Shown here: one piece after another, positions 36,609-46,112 of the stretch | Position numbering within the stretch: position 1 is the stretch's first letter | Layout: each line of letters starts with the position of its first letter | DNA from: Pedobacter aquae | GTDB taxonomy: Bacteria; Bacteroidota; Bacteroidia; Sphingobacteriales; Sphingobacteriaceae | DNA length: 64,000 nt | Reading direction: 5' to 3' | Assembly (NCBI RefSeq): GCF_008195825.1 | Contig: NZ_CP043329.1 | Span: 1,116,001 to 1,180,000, forward strand | Translations under genes and position numbers: made by a program | The notes under the pieces: generated by a model | Seen by the model: only the letters and a program-made list of their open reading frames with translations | Databases searched by the model: none | What the model was told of the DNA's origin: nothing

Positions 36609-36752
36609 GTGGTTAGGTGGTTAGTTTGTTAGGTGGTTAGGGGTTAGTTTGTTAGGTGGTTAGTTTGTTAGGTGGTTAGTTTGTTAGGTGGTTAGGGGTT
36701 AGTTTGTTAGGTGGTTAGTTTGTTAGGTGGTTAGTTTGTTAGGTGATTAGGA
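36605..36752. repeat. tandem G/T-rich repeat array
   Basis: About nine imperfect copies of a 16-base unit, ttagtttgttaggtgg, with shorter variants (ggttagggg). It follows the Dph6-like stop directly. A short related tract is at 62587-62650, also just after a gene end. Confidence 0.85.
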
Positions 36753-36779
36753 CCTATAAAATTCAATAATTAGTCTTAA

Positions 36780-37069
36780 AAACAAAAAATGCCTAAACTC
36801 TATAGAATTTAAGCAATTTGAATTTTTATTTTTTACTTTTCAACTCAACAGTTACTCTTAACTTATTACGCAAGTAAGCACTTTTGAATTTTTACTTTTA
36901 AAAGCACTTTTGAATTTTCACTTTTGACTTTTTAATTTAATAAGCACTTTTGAATTTTTACTTTTGAATTTTTAATTTAATAAGCACTTTTGAATTTTTA
37001 CTTTTGAATTTTTACTTTTGAATTTTTACTTTTGAATTTTTAATTTAATAAGCACTTTTGAATTTTCAA
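36780..37069. repeat. A/T-rich tandem repeat tract
   Basis: No gene seen. After a short hairpin-like piece at 36790-36830, the sequence repeats the words cacttttgaatttttactttt and taatttaataag (with variants) until the end of the arginine decarboxylase gene. Confidence 0.75.
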
Positions 37070-38461
37070 TTAAATATATCCCAGAATCTTCAAAACTTGT
37101 TTACTGTTTTGCTCTTCGCCAAAAACCTCATAGTTAAAAGTTTCGTCTCTATTTCTTCTGATGATGACATGCTTAGGTGAAGGTAGTAAACAATGGTGTA
37201 TACCACCGTATCCACTTAAAACTTCTTGATAAGCACCCGTATGGAAGAAACCTAAATATTGTACTTTACGTGTTTTAGGCATGAAAACGCTGTTCATGTG
37301 TGCTTCTTGGTTGTAATAATCTTGTCCGTCGCAGGTAATACCACCTAAGTTAACACGTTCATATTCAGCATCCCAATTATTAATAGGTAATAAAATATAA
37401 CGTTGATTTAAAGCCCAAACATCAGGAAGGTTAGTGATAAAAGACCCATCAAGCATTAACCACTTTTCACGATCGTTTTGTTGTTTTCTACCTAATACTT
37501 TGTATAGGATACCAGAAGCTTCGGCACAAGTGTATTTGCCAAATTCGGTAATAATATCTGGTTCCATTACCTCATGTTCGGCACAAATTTCTTTAATACG
37601 TTTTACAATCTCATTGATCATGTATTCATAATCAAAATCAAATACCAAAGAATCTTTAAATGGCATACCACCACCAATATCTAAAGTATCTAATTCTGGA
37701 TTGATTTTCTTGAACTTACAATATAAGGTAACGTATTTTTCTAACTCGTTCCAATAATAAGGTGTATCAGAAATACCAGAGTTGATGAAAAAGTGTAGTA
37801 GTTTAACTCTAAAATTAGGGTTTTTACTGATTTTAGAATTATAAAAGTCTATAACATCTTCTTGTCTTATTCCTAAGCGTGAGGTGTAGAACTGAGAATC
37901 TGGCTGCTCTTCTGCTGCAATTCTAATTCCTAAGTTACAAGGGATATCTAGCTCAACTTCATCATCATATAAATTAAACTCTTCTTTATTATCTAAAACA
38001 GGAATGATGTTTGTAAAACCATCATGCAACATATCTATAATATATTGCTTGTATTGAAAAGTTTTAAAACCGTTGCAAATAACCGTAATATCTTTAGTAA
38101 CAGCACCTTTCTTCTCCAAAGCATCAATCATAGGCATATCAAAAGCCGATGATGTTTCTAAGTGAATATCATTTTTTAGAGCTTCCTCTACAATATGCTT
38201 AAAGTGCGAGCTTTTGGTGCAATAGCAATACTTATAGCTACCACGATAATTATTTTTAAGAATAGCAGTTTGAAAAAGAATTTTTGCCTGCTGAATTTTT
38301 TTACTGATGATAGGTAAATAGGTGAAGCGCAGGGGAGTACCATACGTTTCAATCATCTCCATTAGGTTTAGATCATGAAAATATAATTCATCATCAATAA
38401 TGTCAAAACCTTCTTGTGGGAAACCAACACTGAGGTCTAAGAACTCTTCGTAACTCTGCAT
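37070..38461 (-). CDS. speA: biosynthetic-type arginine decarboxylase
   Basis: A PLP-dependent fold-III enzyme that makes agmatine from arginine, the first step toward polyamines. The 463-residue protein is of the short form found in Bacteroidota. The PLP lysine is in YCYCTKSSHFKHI (about residues 77-89), the phosphate-binding glycines in LDIGGGMPF (about 260), and the C-terminal barrel has the GYGGIHHCLLP segment. It is the last gene of the minus-strand arginine cluster. A/T-rich repeats directly follow its stop. Confidence 0.93.
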   Translation of the reverse strand: MQSYEEFLDLSVGFPQEGFDIIDDELYFHDLNLMEMIETYGTPLRFTYLPIISKKIQQAKILFQTAILKNNYRGSYKYCYCTKSSHFKHIVEEALKNDIHLETSSAFDMPMIDALEKKGAVTKDITVICNGFKTFQYKQYIIDMLHDGFTNIIPVLDNKEEFNLYDDEVELDIPCNLGIRIAAEEQPDSQFYTSRLGIRQEDVIDFYNSKISKNPNFRVKLLHFFINSGISDTPYYWNELEKYVTLYCKFKKINPELDTLDIGGGMPFKDSLVFDFDYEYMINEIVKRIKEICAEHEVMEPDIITEFGKYTCAEASGILYKVLGRKQQNDREKWLMLDGSFITNLPDVWALNQRYILLPINNWDAEYERVNLGGITCDGQDYYNQEAHMNSVFMPKTRKVQYLGFFHTGAYQEVLSGYGGIHHCLLPSPKHVIIRRNRDETFNYEVFGEEQNSKQVLKILGYI

Positions 38462-38549
38462 TCTTTAGATTAAAATTTTCGCAAAAATGTAATTAAAAAA
38501 TGAAAAAATGTTAGTCTTAATGTAAAATTAATTTGAACATGCTTTTGCG

Positions 38550-39467
38550 CTATGATAAAGACGGTAAATGAACTTCTGCTATCATGCAGCGGGCACTTCC
38601 ACCACCGTTTTTTTCTATGGTTTCTAAAGGTACGTTTAAGATATTTACAAACTGTTCAATTTCTTGTATTTGTTTGGATGTTAAGCTTTTAAACGCACTT
38701 CTAGACATCACCAAAAGGTGCTCGCCATGGGTGTTTTGTAACTCTAGCATATTTCCAGCAAATTGGTTCATCTGCGCTAAAGAAATCTCTATCAATAATT
38801 TGCCAGTTTTACTTAAACTTTCTTTTATGATTTGCTGCTCTTTTAAATCCTTAACTGCATCCATACAAACTATAGCAAATTTTGTAGCCATGCACATCAT
38901 CACATTGGTATGGTAAATAGCTATGCCCTTAGCATCTTCTGCATGAAACATGATGGCTTCATAACCACTCCTTTGGCAAAATTCTTTTAAAACATCTTCA
39001 TGCGTTCTGGCAGATAGGCAAGCATAAGCTATTTTATTTTCACGGTCTAGCACCATACTACCCGTACCTTCAAGAAATTTATGCTCTTTCTCGTAAAAGC
39101 TTAAATCTGTTAATATTTTAACCTGATAGTGCTTTTTTAAACTTTCAATAATATCTGCTCTTCTCTCTTGTCTACGGTTTTCTGCCAGCATCGGGAAAAG
39201 AAAAATTTCACCGTTTTCATGAAAAGAAATCCAGTTGTTGGGGAATATGGCATCTGGTGTATGCGGCTCTAAGGTATCTTGTATAACATTGATATGTATA
39301 TGATTAGCTTTTAGCACTTCAACAAAAGCATCAAATTCTTTTAAAGCTTTTTCTTGTACTTCTTCTTGTTCAGTTTGCGCATCCTGAAAAGCATTACTGG
39401 CTAAGGTTTGTTGGTTAAGTGCAAAGGCAACAGGCCTTATCATCAATATCTGAGACGTGGTTTGCAT
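38550..39467 (-). CDS. ctlX: citrulline utilization hydrolase CtlX
   Basis: A 305-residue protein of the guanidino-group modifying (pentein) superfamily, like CtlX of Bacteroidota. Motifs: AIFPNNWISFH (about residue 73), LEGTGSMVLDR (about 131), YHTNVMMCMATKFAIVC (about 185) and the catalytic Cys region GGGSARCMIAEVHLP at the end. CtlX is thought to hydrolyse citrulline to ornithine. Start is ATG 39467. It is 22 bases downstream of the arginine deiminase-like gene, giving a possible arginine to citrulline to ornithine route. Confidence 0.9.
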   Translation of the reverse strand: MQTTSQILMIRPVAFALNQQTLASNAFQDAQTEQEEVQEKALKEFDAFVEVLKANHIHINVIQDTLEPHTPDAIFPNNWISFHENGEIFLFPMLAENRRQERRADIIESLKKHYQVKILTDLSFYEKEHKFLEGTGSMVLDRENKIAYACLSARTHEDVLKEFCQRSGYEAIMFHAEDAKGIAIYHTNVMMCMATKFAIVCMDAVKDLKEQQIIKESLSKTGKLLIEISLAQMNQFAGNMLELQNTHGEHLLVMSRSAFKSLTSKQIQEIEQFVNILNVPLETIEKNGGGSARCMIAEVHLPSLS

Positions 39468-39489
39468 GATGTTTCTTATTGATCAATAA

Positions 39490-40931
39490 TTAAATATCTG
39501 CTCTTAACAATGGCATACTCATACAATGGAAACCACCACGAGCTCTTGAAAGCTCTGCCGATGGCATGGTAATGAAAGTATCTGTTAAATCTTCTACCTG
39601 TAACTCGTTGTTTTCTAGCTTTTGCAGCAGTTTCTTTACAGGGATAACTTTAAATCCTTTTTGCTTAAAAGCTTCTATGGTACGGTCGTTTCTATCATAA
39701 CCTAAGACAACACCTTCTTTAATAGCCAGCAGGTTACAAGAGTCTGTCCATTGCTCACGAGAATCGTAAGGGAATTTTTGGTTACCAGAATATATAAATT
39801 CTACTTTCTCTGTTGATTTTAAATCGTTTACACTGATATCTTCTAGTAAATCTTCAATACAAGCAAATCTTTTGGGATACTGAATTTTGCCTTTAACAAA
39901 TTGTGTAATTTCTGCTTTTTCTGATATTTGTTCTTTCAATAAATGGTCTATAGGTTCAGAACCATCGCCACTAAAATCTGCTTTTCCAATAGCGTGTAAA
40001 ATTACCCAAACATTGCGTTTTACCTGAGTAAAGACAGTGTCTATATGCATAAAATCTCGTTTATGCGGAATTTTAACTACCGAAACTTTATCAACCACGT
40101 TCTTCTCGAACAGTATCTTGATGGCTTCATTAATACCACGAGCAGATGTTCTTTCGCTATGCCCTATAAGCACATGGTTTTTGCTCACCACCATCACATC
40201 ACCACCTTCTAAAGTGTTTTTTTCTATTTGCTCTTCACCTGGCCTTAAGAAATACTGCAAAGAATCAGGAATTTCAATAATATTGGCTTTATAAGCTTGA
40301 AATAAAGGGTGATTAAAAAAAATGTATTTAGCTAAAAGAGCTTCTCTAGAACGGGCTTTTTTAGCAGGTTTATTAAGCAAAACAAAATTATTGATGGTAA
40401 TGCCTATATCCCTAGTAAAATAAGATTAGGGATAGGCGCAAAAATCATGGTATCATCATTTAAAGAACCAGAAATCATCACTTTAGCCAAATCCTCTGGC
40501 GAAGTTGTCAATAGTTCTTGCTGCAATAGGTAATTGCAATCTTCTATAGCGCAAACTGCCGCAACCAGCTTTTTCTTGATGTTTTCATCCGTAAGGATAT
40601 CTTTAAGCAAAAGCTGTATTTCTATAACTTTATCAGATTTATAAAAATTAGGATGACCAGGTTTATAAAAATCTCTGCTTTTATCGGCATCAATATCTTT
40701 AAGCTTTCCTCTAATTTTAGAAGGGTCTAAAAAGTACAGGAGTAGTTTTACATAATAATCATACTCGTCTTTTCTGATGGTATCTAAATGAACAATATCT
40801 TCAAATAGCCAATCTTGTGCTTTAGAAGGTACAACTCGGCCCAATCCGCTATCCGGACTGTGGATGAGCAATCTTTCTAAAGTTCCAATTTCTGAGCTTA
40901 CTTGTAATTTAAAATGTGGGTCTAATAGCAT
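39490..40931 (-). CDS. arginine deiminase family protein (frameshifted)
   Basis: Two minus-strand frames, 40931-40404 and 40380-39490, join into one protein of about 480 residues if one base is added to the run at 40417-40420. The join restores the catalytic motif PNLIFTRDIG, which the break destroys. Other motifs: LEGGDVMVVSKNHVLIGHSERTS (about residue 230), HIDTVF (about 280), SCNLLAI and the Cys-bearing SRARGGFHCMSMPL at the end. The family hydrolyses arginine to citrulline and ammonia. The break is best read as a missing base. Confidence 0.85.
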
Positions 40932-41035
40932 AAATTTATCTATTTACCACAATTTAACAGTTTTACCTTAAAATAGGTGTTAAGCCCATACAAAATTTAC
41001 AATAGCAGGTTTCAACATCATCTAACATAAAACAA

Positions 41036-41043
41036 TATCTTTG
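41036..41043 (+). promoter_or_regulatory. -7 box immediately before mnmE (possibly leaderless)
   Basis: TATCTTTG ends seven bases before the mnmE ATG at 41051. Since Bacteroidota promoters fire five to eight bases after this box, the mRNA would start at or next to the start codon. Confidence 0.5.
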
Positions 41044-41050
41044 CAGGTAT

Positions 41051-42436
41051 ATGTCTTTACATCAAGAAGAAACCATTGTTGCGCTGGCAACACCAGCAGG
41101 AATAGGGGCTATAGGCGTTATCAGGCTATCAGGTCCAGAGGCTATAAGCATCACCAATAAAGTATTTTATGGTAAAAATTTAGAAGCACAAGACTCGCAC
41201 ACCATACATTTTGGAACTTTAAGAGACGGAGATTTTATCATTGATGAAGTTTTAGTTTCGCTTTTTGTAGCTCCAAAATCATATACCAAAGAAAACGTGG
41301 TAGAAATTAGCTGCCACGGTTCAGATTATATCATTGCCAGCATCATTAAATTGATGATAAAAAATGGTGCAAGAGCAGCAAAAGCAGGCGAATTTACTTT
41401 AAGAGCTTTTTTAAATGGAGGCTTAGATTTATCTCAGGCAGAAGCTGTTGCAGATTTAATTGCTTCAAGTTCAAAATCGGCACACCAATTAGCTTTACAG
41501 CAGATGCGTGGTGGTTTTTCTAACGAATTAAAGAACCTAAGAGAGCAACTCATTCATTTTGCTTCTATGATAGAGCTGGAATTAGATTTTAGCGAAGAAG
41601 ATGTAGAATTTGCAAACCGCGACCAGCTTAAACAACTTATCTTGGCTATTAATAAAGTCGTTTCAAGGTTAATACAATCCTTTGAGATGGGTAACGTGAT
41701 TAAAAATGGTGTACCTGTGGTAATTGCAGGTAAGCCCAACGTTGGTAAATCTACCTTGTTAAATGTTTTATTGAATGAGGAGAGGGCTATTGTTTCTGAT
41801 ATTGCTGGCACTACCAGAGATACCGTAGAAGATGAAATTACTTTGAAAGGTGTACGTTTTAGATTTATTGATACCGCCGGGATAAGAGAAACAGCAGACA
41901 TTATTGAGGCAAAAGGAGTAGAGCGCACTTTCGAGAAGATAAAATCATCTGCCATTGTGCTTTACCTGTTCGACCCAAGAGAGACATCCTTAACAGAATT
42001 AAAAGCTATTATGGATGATTTGCATCAAGTTATCCAAGAAAATAATAGCAAACTGCTTTTAGTAGCTAATAAAACCGATGAAACACAAGTTAACAATGCT
42101 TTAACAGGCTTTGAGTCTTTAGGCGAGATTTTGAACATCTCCGCAAAGGAAAAATACAATATCCAATTGTTAGAAGATGAGCTTTTGAAAGCAGCAAACC
42201 TTAGTCAAATTAATAAAGATGAAGTAATTGTGAGTAACATACGCCATTTAGAAGCCTTACAAAAAACAGAAGCATCATTAAGCCGGGTTTTACACGGTAT
42301 AGATAACCCCGTAACTTCTGATTTTTTAGCTATGGATATTAAACAGGCTTTATACTATCTGGGTGAGATAACAGGCACTGTTACCACAGATGATTTGTTG
42401 GAGAATATTTTTAGTAAGTTTTGTATAGGAAAGTAG
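41051..42436 (+). CDS. mnmE: tRNA modification GTPase MnmE
   Basis: With MnmG it makes cmnm5U34 in the wobble position of several tRNAs. The 461-residue protein has an N-terminal folate-binding domain (IVALATPAGIGAIGVIRLSG), a helical domain, an inserted GTPase domain with GKPNVGKSTLL (about residues 228-238), DIAGTTRDTV (about 253), DTAGIRE (about 276) and NKTD (about 339), and the C-terminal FCIGK Cys motif. All are intact. A probable leaderless promoter precedes it. Confidence 0.97.
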   Translation: MSLHQEETIVALATPAGIGAIGVIRLSGPEAISITNKVFYGKNLEAQDSHTIHFGTLRDGDFIIDEVLVSLFVAPKSYTKENVVEISCHGSDYIIASIIKLMIKNGARAAKAGEFTLRAFLNGGLDLSQAEAVADLIASSSKSAHQLALQQMRGGFSNELKNLREQLIHFASMIELELDFSEEDVEFANRDQLKQLILAINKVVSRLIQSFEMGNVIKNGVPVVIAGKPNVGKSTLLNVLLNEERAIVSDIAGTTRDTVEDEITLKGVRFRFIDTAGIRETADIIEAKGVERTFEKIKSSAIVLYLFDPRETSLTELKAIMDDLHQVIQENNSKLLLVANKTDETQVNNALTGFESLGEILNISAKEKYNIQLLEDELLKAANLSQINKDEVIVSNIRHLEALQKTEASLSRVLHGIDNPVTSDFLAMDIKQALYYLGEITGTVTTDDLLENIFSKFCIGK

Positions 42437-42525
42437 ATTTTTTATTGACCTAATTGTGTGTTGGCTTTCGCCGATGTATAAAAAGATTTATTAATGAAGT
42501 TTCTTACCTTGTAAAAATTGAAAAT

Positions 42526-42583
42526 TATATGTTATAGCATATAAATCATTCTTTTTCGTGGATTTTATATGTAAAAGCATATA
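42526..42583. promoter_or_regulatory. pair of palindromes TATATG-N6-CATATA 40 bp apart
   Basis: Two 18-base palindromes, at 42526-42543 and 42566-42583, share a 21-base core with only two differences in the centre. Their start-to-start spacing of 40 bases is about four helical turns. They lie 110-170 bases before the hsdM remnant and are probably binding sites of a dimeric regulator, perhaps from the lost restriction locus. Confidence 0.6.
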
Positions 42584-42692
42584 AAAAAATAGTTTTATTG
42601 CTTAAATCCTTATTTGCAAAACTATTAAATAAAATTATATTTACCCTTAATCTATCAGTTTCTTATTTTATAATATTTTTTTTAAAAACTTA

Positions 42693-42860
42693 ATGTCTAA
42701 AGAACAAGAACGCGACGAACTCCACAGAGCCATTTGGCAGATTGCAAACGATTTAAGAGGAAGTGTAGATGGATGGGATTTTAAATCCTATGTATTAGGA
42801 CTGCTGTTTTACCGTTTCATATCGGATAATCTAGCTTACAGATTAAATTATTTATCATAG
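42693..42860 (+). pseudogene. type I restriction-modification hsdM remnant
   Basis: From ATG 42693 a 55-residue frame reads MSKEQERDELHRAIWQIAND and continues with SVDGWDFKSYVLGLLFYRFI, the typical N-terminus of the HsdM methyltransferase. It then departs (AYRLNYLS) and stops at 42860. The normal protein has about 500 residues, so only the first tenth survives. No hsdS or hsdR follow. It is a deletion scar, with a toxin-type module now beside it. Confidence 0.8.
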
Positions 42861-42921
42861 TTAGTTGTGTTAAATCAAAACTTAACTTATAAGTGAAGTA
42901 TCTATTGCATTTTAATTTTAA

Positions 42922-43446
42922 ATGAATAACTTTGTACAAATAAAAAAAGTGGCGCAGTATGATAAAGTATCATACTATTCTGTAACCATAAATTCAGAAA
43001 CCACTTCTTTATTTGAACAATTTATAGCAACACATACGGCTAATAATAAAGAAAAATTAAATCATATACTCGCCTGGTTACAGGAAATAGGTATAAAATA
43101 TGGTGCTCAAACATATCTTTTTCGTCCCGAAGCGTATTTGTCAGATACATCAGCTTTGCCTCCAACAGGTAAAGATAAAGAACCCACTTATATAGAAAAT
43201 GGAGAAACAGAAAGTAATAATTTAAGGTTATACTGTTTTAGACTTAATGAAAATGTTGTTGTACTCTACAGCGGAGATTTAAAAACCGCAGATAAAGCCC
43301 AAGATTGTATTAATGTTAAATCACATTTTTTATTAGCTAATAAGCTAACTAGAGCATTAGAAAACAGTATTAAAGAAAATGAGGTTTACTGGAATGAAGA
43401 TTGTACAGATATAATTTTTGATTCAGATTTAGAAATAGCATACTAA
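42922..43446 (+). CDS. probable HigB/RelE-like toxin
   Basis: A 174-residue protein. The C-terminal half (residues 95-160) contains NLRLYCFRLNENVVVLYSGDLKTADKAQ, the strand-turn-strand arrangement of HigB/RelE/ParE toxins, followed by a helix region ending in LANKLTRALENSIKE. The N-terminal half is unassigned. It lies seven bases before the HTH gene, in the toxin-first order of higBA. Toxin identity is inferred from fold-like strand pattern and context, not from a clear catalytic motif. Confidence 0.55.
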   Translation: MNNFVQIKKVAQYDKVSYYSVTINSETTSLFEQFIATHTANNKEKLNHILAWLQEIGIKYGAQTYLFRPEAYLSDTSALPPTGKDKEPTYIENGETESNNLRLYCFRLNENVVVLYSGDLKTADKAQDCINVKSHFLLANKLTRALENSIKENEVYWNEDCTDIIFDSDLEIAY

Positions 43447-43453
43447 TTAAAAT

Positions 43454-43834
43454 ATGGAAAATAATATCATTTCTAATTGGTTGAAAGAGAATGGAGATCC
43501 ATCCATCCGAAAGGCAACAGAAATAAACTTAGCAATAGCAACTAAAATTAATAATATACTTCAAGCAAAAAGCTTGAAAGCAGTTGATTTAGCTGTTAAG
43601 TTAAATAAGAATCAATCCGAAGTAAGTAAATGGTTAACGGGGATGCACACATTTACTACTAAAACTTTGGCGAAAATTTCTTTGGCCTTGGAAGAAGAGA
43701 TTATTTTCACTGAGCCAAAAACTAAGAATATTTATTTCACTGTTTATAAAAATGAGAATGTAAATGATGGTACAGAGTATGAAACATCAGAAATATTAGC
43801 ATCATCTATAGATTTAGATAGAAAGATTTCATAA
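43454..43834 (+). CDS. HTH (XRE) antitoxin-like protein
   Basis: A 126-residue protein with an XRE-type helix-turn-helix in the centre (residues 35-80: LKAVDLAVKLNKNQSEVSKW followed by LTGMHTFTTKTLAKISLALE). It resembles HigA antitoxins. A C-terminal extension of about 40 residues (KTKNIYFTVYKNENVNDGTE) may be the chaperone-dependent tail typical of TAC antitoxins. It sits between the toxin-like gene and the SecB-like gene with gaps of seven and nine bases. Confidence 0.75.
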   Translation: MENNIISNWLKENGDPSIRKATEINLAIATKINNILQAKSLKAVDLAVKLNKNQSEVSKWLTGMHTFTTKTLAKISLALEEEIIFTEPKTKNIYFTVYKNENVNDGTEYETSEILASSIDLDRKIS

Positions 43835-43843
43835 CCCAATAAA

Positions 43844-44266
43844 TTGATAGATCCGCTTAAAATACATTTAACCAACATTGTTAAATTAACAGAAACCATT
43901 TCTTCTGATTGCTTAAACCGTAGTGTTGAAGAAATGGAAATGGACATCTCTCACCAGATGATGCACAATCTGGAAAAAAAGAAAGTAAAACTCAATATTC
44001 AGATTGCTTTTTTATGTAAAGACAAGCCTGACCAGCAATTAGCAGCTTTTTCTTATGATTTCTTTTATACCATCGATGATTTAGAGGTGCATTATCAATT
44101 AACTAACGAAAAGCCACTTTTCGATGGCTTATTTGTATCCACTTTATTAGGTATATCTTATTCCACCATTAGAGGGATTCTTTTTCAGCAATTAACAGAA
44201 GCTCCTTTAAAAAATATACTACTTCCTGTAATTAACGTACCAGATTTATTAAAGAGTAAAAATTAG
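43844..44266 (+). CDS. probable SecB-like chaperone of a TAC module
   Basis: A 140-residue protein starting at TTG 43844, nine bases after the antitoxin-like gene. The overall pattern is that of SecB: beta strands with VKLNIQIAFLC and HYQLTN in the middle and a C-terminal stretch GISYSTIRGILFQQLTEAPL then LLPVINVPDLL, which parallels the SecB segment with RG..P.LNLAPVNFDALF. SecB-like proteins act as chaperones of unstable antitoxins in toxin-antitoxin-chaperone (TAC) systems. Identification is by pattern, not alignment. Confidence 0.55.
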   Translation: MIDPLKIHLTNIVKLTETISSDCLNRSVEEMEMDISHQMMHNLEKKKVKLNIQIAFLCKDKPDQQLAAFSYDFFYTIDDLEVHYQLTNEKPLFDGLFVSTLLGISYSTIRGILFQQLTEAPLKNILLPVINVPDLLKSKN

Positions 44267-44304
44267 TTCTTAAATAGTCTACATTTTTCTTTCATACAAC
44301 CCAC

Positions 44305-44337
44305 AACGTAAGATAAACGTAGGATAAACGTAAGACA
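44305..44337. repeat. three tandem 11-bp repeats
   Basis: aacgtaagata, aacgtaggata and aacgtaagaca lie head to tail in the gap (44267-44475) between the TAC module and the GH43 gene. No gene is seen in that gap. A related 11-base periodicity is found near 13950. Confidence 0.6.
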
Positions 44338-44475
44338 AAACATAAACAAGACTCTAATTACACCATATTTAAATGGTGATGACCATTTAAGCGTTTCTCC
44401 GTCATGGAAATTATGAGCATTCATAAATAGGTTCTAATGATAAGTTTCTTATCATTGTAATTTAATTTATAACAA

Positions 44476-46091
44476 ATGCGTTTGATTTTTTTTAAGCACT
44501 CTCTTTGGCAGTCTCCTACCATATGGGTCATTCTTTTCAGTATCTTCTTTACTCAGCAAAGTTTGGCTCAAAAGCTGAATATAAAAAATAACATTTTCTG
44601 GAATACCCAAGAAGGAAAACCTATTTACAGTCAGGGTGGTGGGATATTTACCTTTAAAGACCCCAAAACTGGTCAGGAGAAATATTATTGGTACGGAGTT
44701 CATTATAAAGGTGGACAAGAATATCGTGATTCGCCTAACAAAACAATTTCAGATGCCAGTTTTGAATCAGTCACCTGTTATACGTCCACAGATTTAGTAA
44801 ACTGGACTTTTGAATCTGATGCTTTAACAAAAGCAGATGCTAATGAAAAGGGCAAAGGTGGATGGTTAGGTAGACTAGGCGTGACTTACATGAAGGATAT
44901 TAAGCAATACGCTATGTTTATTCAACATGGTAATGGCGTGTTAATAGCTGTTGCTGATGAACCTGCTGGGCCGTTTAAGTGGCATCATAAAATTAGTATG
45001 CTTGATAGGATAGGAACTCCAAACACCGGAGATCAAACTGTTTTTACTGATGAGGACACTGGTAAATCTTACTTGGTTTATTCTTACGGAAGAGGTAGAA
45101 ATAAAATTTACCTTTCTGAGATAGGCATTAAAGATGGTAAGGTAGACATATTGAATGTAGAAAAGGTTTATGAAGGTGAAGGTAGAGAGGGAAACTGTAT
45201 GTTTAAATACAAGGGTAAGTATTATATGGCTGCGTCTAATCTTTACGGTTGGGATGCTTCATTTGCCTATTATTTGGTAGCAGATGATATTTATGGACCT
45301 TATACACCAAAAAACAACATGTTGGTTATAGAGGGGAGCGAAAAGGATTATGCCCATGTTACCCAAACCGGTTTTTTTGTAACGCTTAGAGGTACAAAGC
45401 AAGAAACCGTTGTTTATTGTGGCGATAGATGGGCTGATTTCGCAGGTAATGGCTTAGGATATAATCAATGGGTTCCATTATCTTTTAACGGCGCAAAACC
45501 TTATTTCAATTCGCTAGATTCTTGGAACCTTGATGCTAAAACTGGCGAATGGGAAGTTGCTACCCATAATAATTGGGTTAAAAATGGAAGTTTTGAGGCT
45601 GATAGAAAAAAATGCCTAGCCCCGTTAAACCAGTACAAACTTTTTTAATAGGATGGGAGACTACTATTTTAAAAGGAAATAAGATTTCACTTGATAGCGC
45701 AACTTCGCCAACGCTAAACTTTGCGAATAGCGAAGAAGATAGAAAAAGAGTGATAGGAGAAAGAAGCCTACATATAAGTGATAAGGTTGATTTTAAACGC
45801 CAGGTTTCGCAAGTGATAAGTTCTTCTCCCTATGTTAAATTACCTGATGGTTTTTATACCCTTACAGCAAACATTAGAAATAGCAAAGGTTTTTCTAAGT
45901 TAGAGATGTATGCAGAGAGCTCTGGAAAACGTATGAGAATGAATATAAAAGGAGCTCATCCAAAATGGGAGACCATACATTTAAAAAGGGTACTCGTAAA
46001 AGATGGTCAAGTTGAGATTGGTTTCAAGGCCAACGGAAAAGCAAATGCTTATTGCCAAGTGGATGATGTTTCATTCATAAGGGAATTATAG
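44476..46091 (+). CDS. secreted glycoside hydrolase family 43-like protein (frameshifted)
   Basis: Two frames, 44476-45648 and 45612-46091, form one protein of about 538 residues if one A is added to the A7 run at 45606-45612. It has a signal peptide (ILFSIFFTQQSLAQ), then a five-bladed beta-propeller of GH43 type: KYYWYGVHYKGG, LVNWTFESDAL, DQTVFTDEDTGKSYLVYSYG, GREGNCMFKYKGKYYM. The tail (after NGSFEADR) looks like a carbohydrate-binding beta-sandwich. GH43 enzymes cleave arabinan, xylan or galactan linkages; the specificity is unknown here. Confidence 0.8.
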
Positions 46092-46112
46092 TTTAGCGAG
46101 GATACAAAAACA

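Noticed and set aside
36605..36752. CRISPR or telomere-like interpretation of the G/T-rich array
   Set aside because: Units are contiguous without unique spacers, so not CRISPR; there is no chromosome end here.
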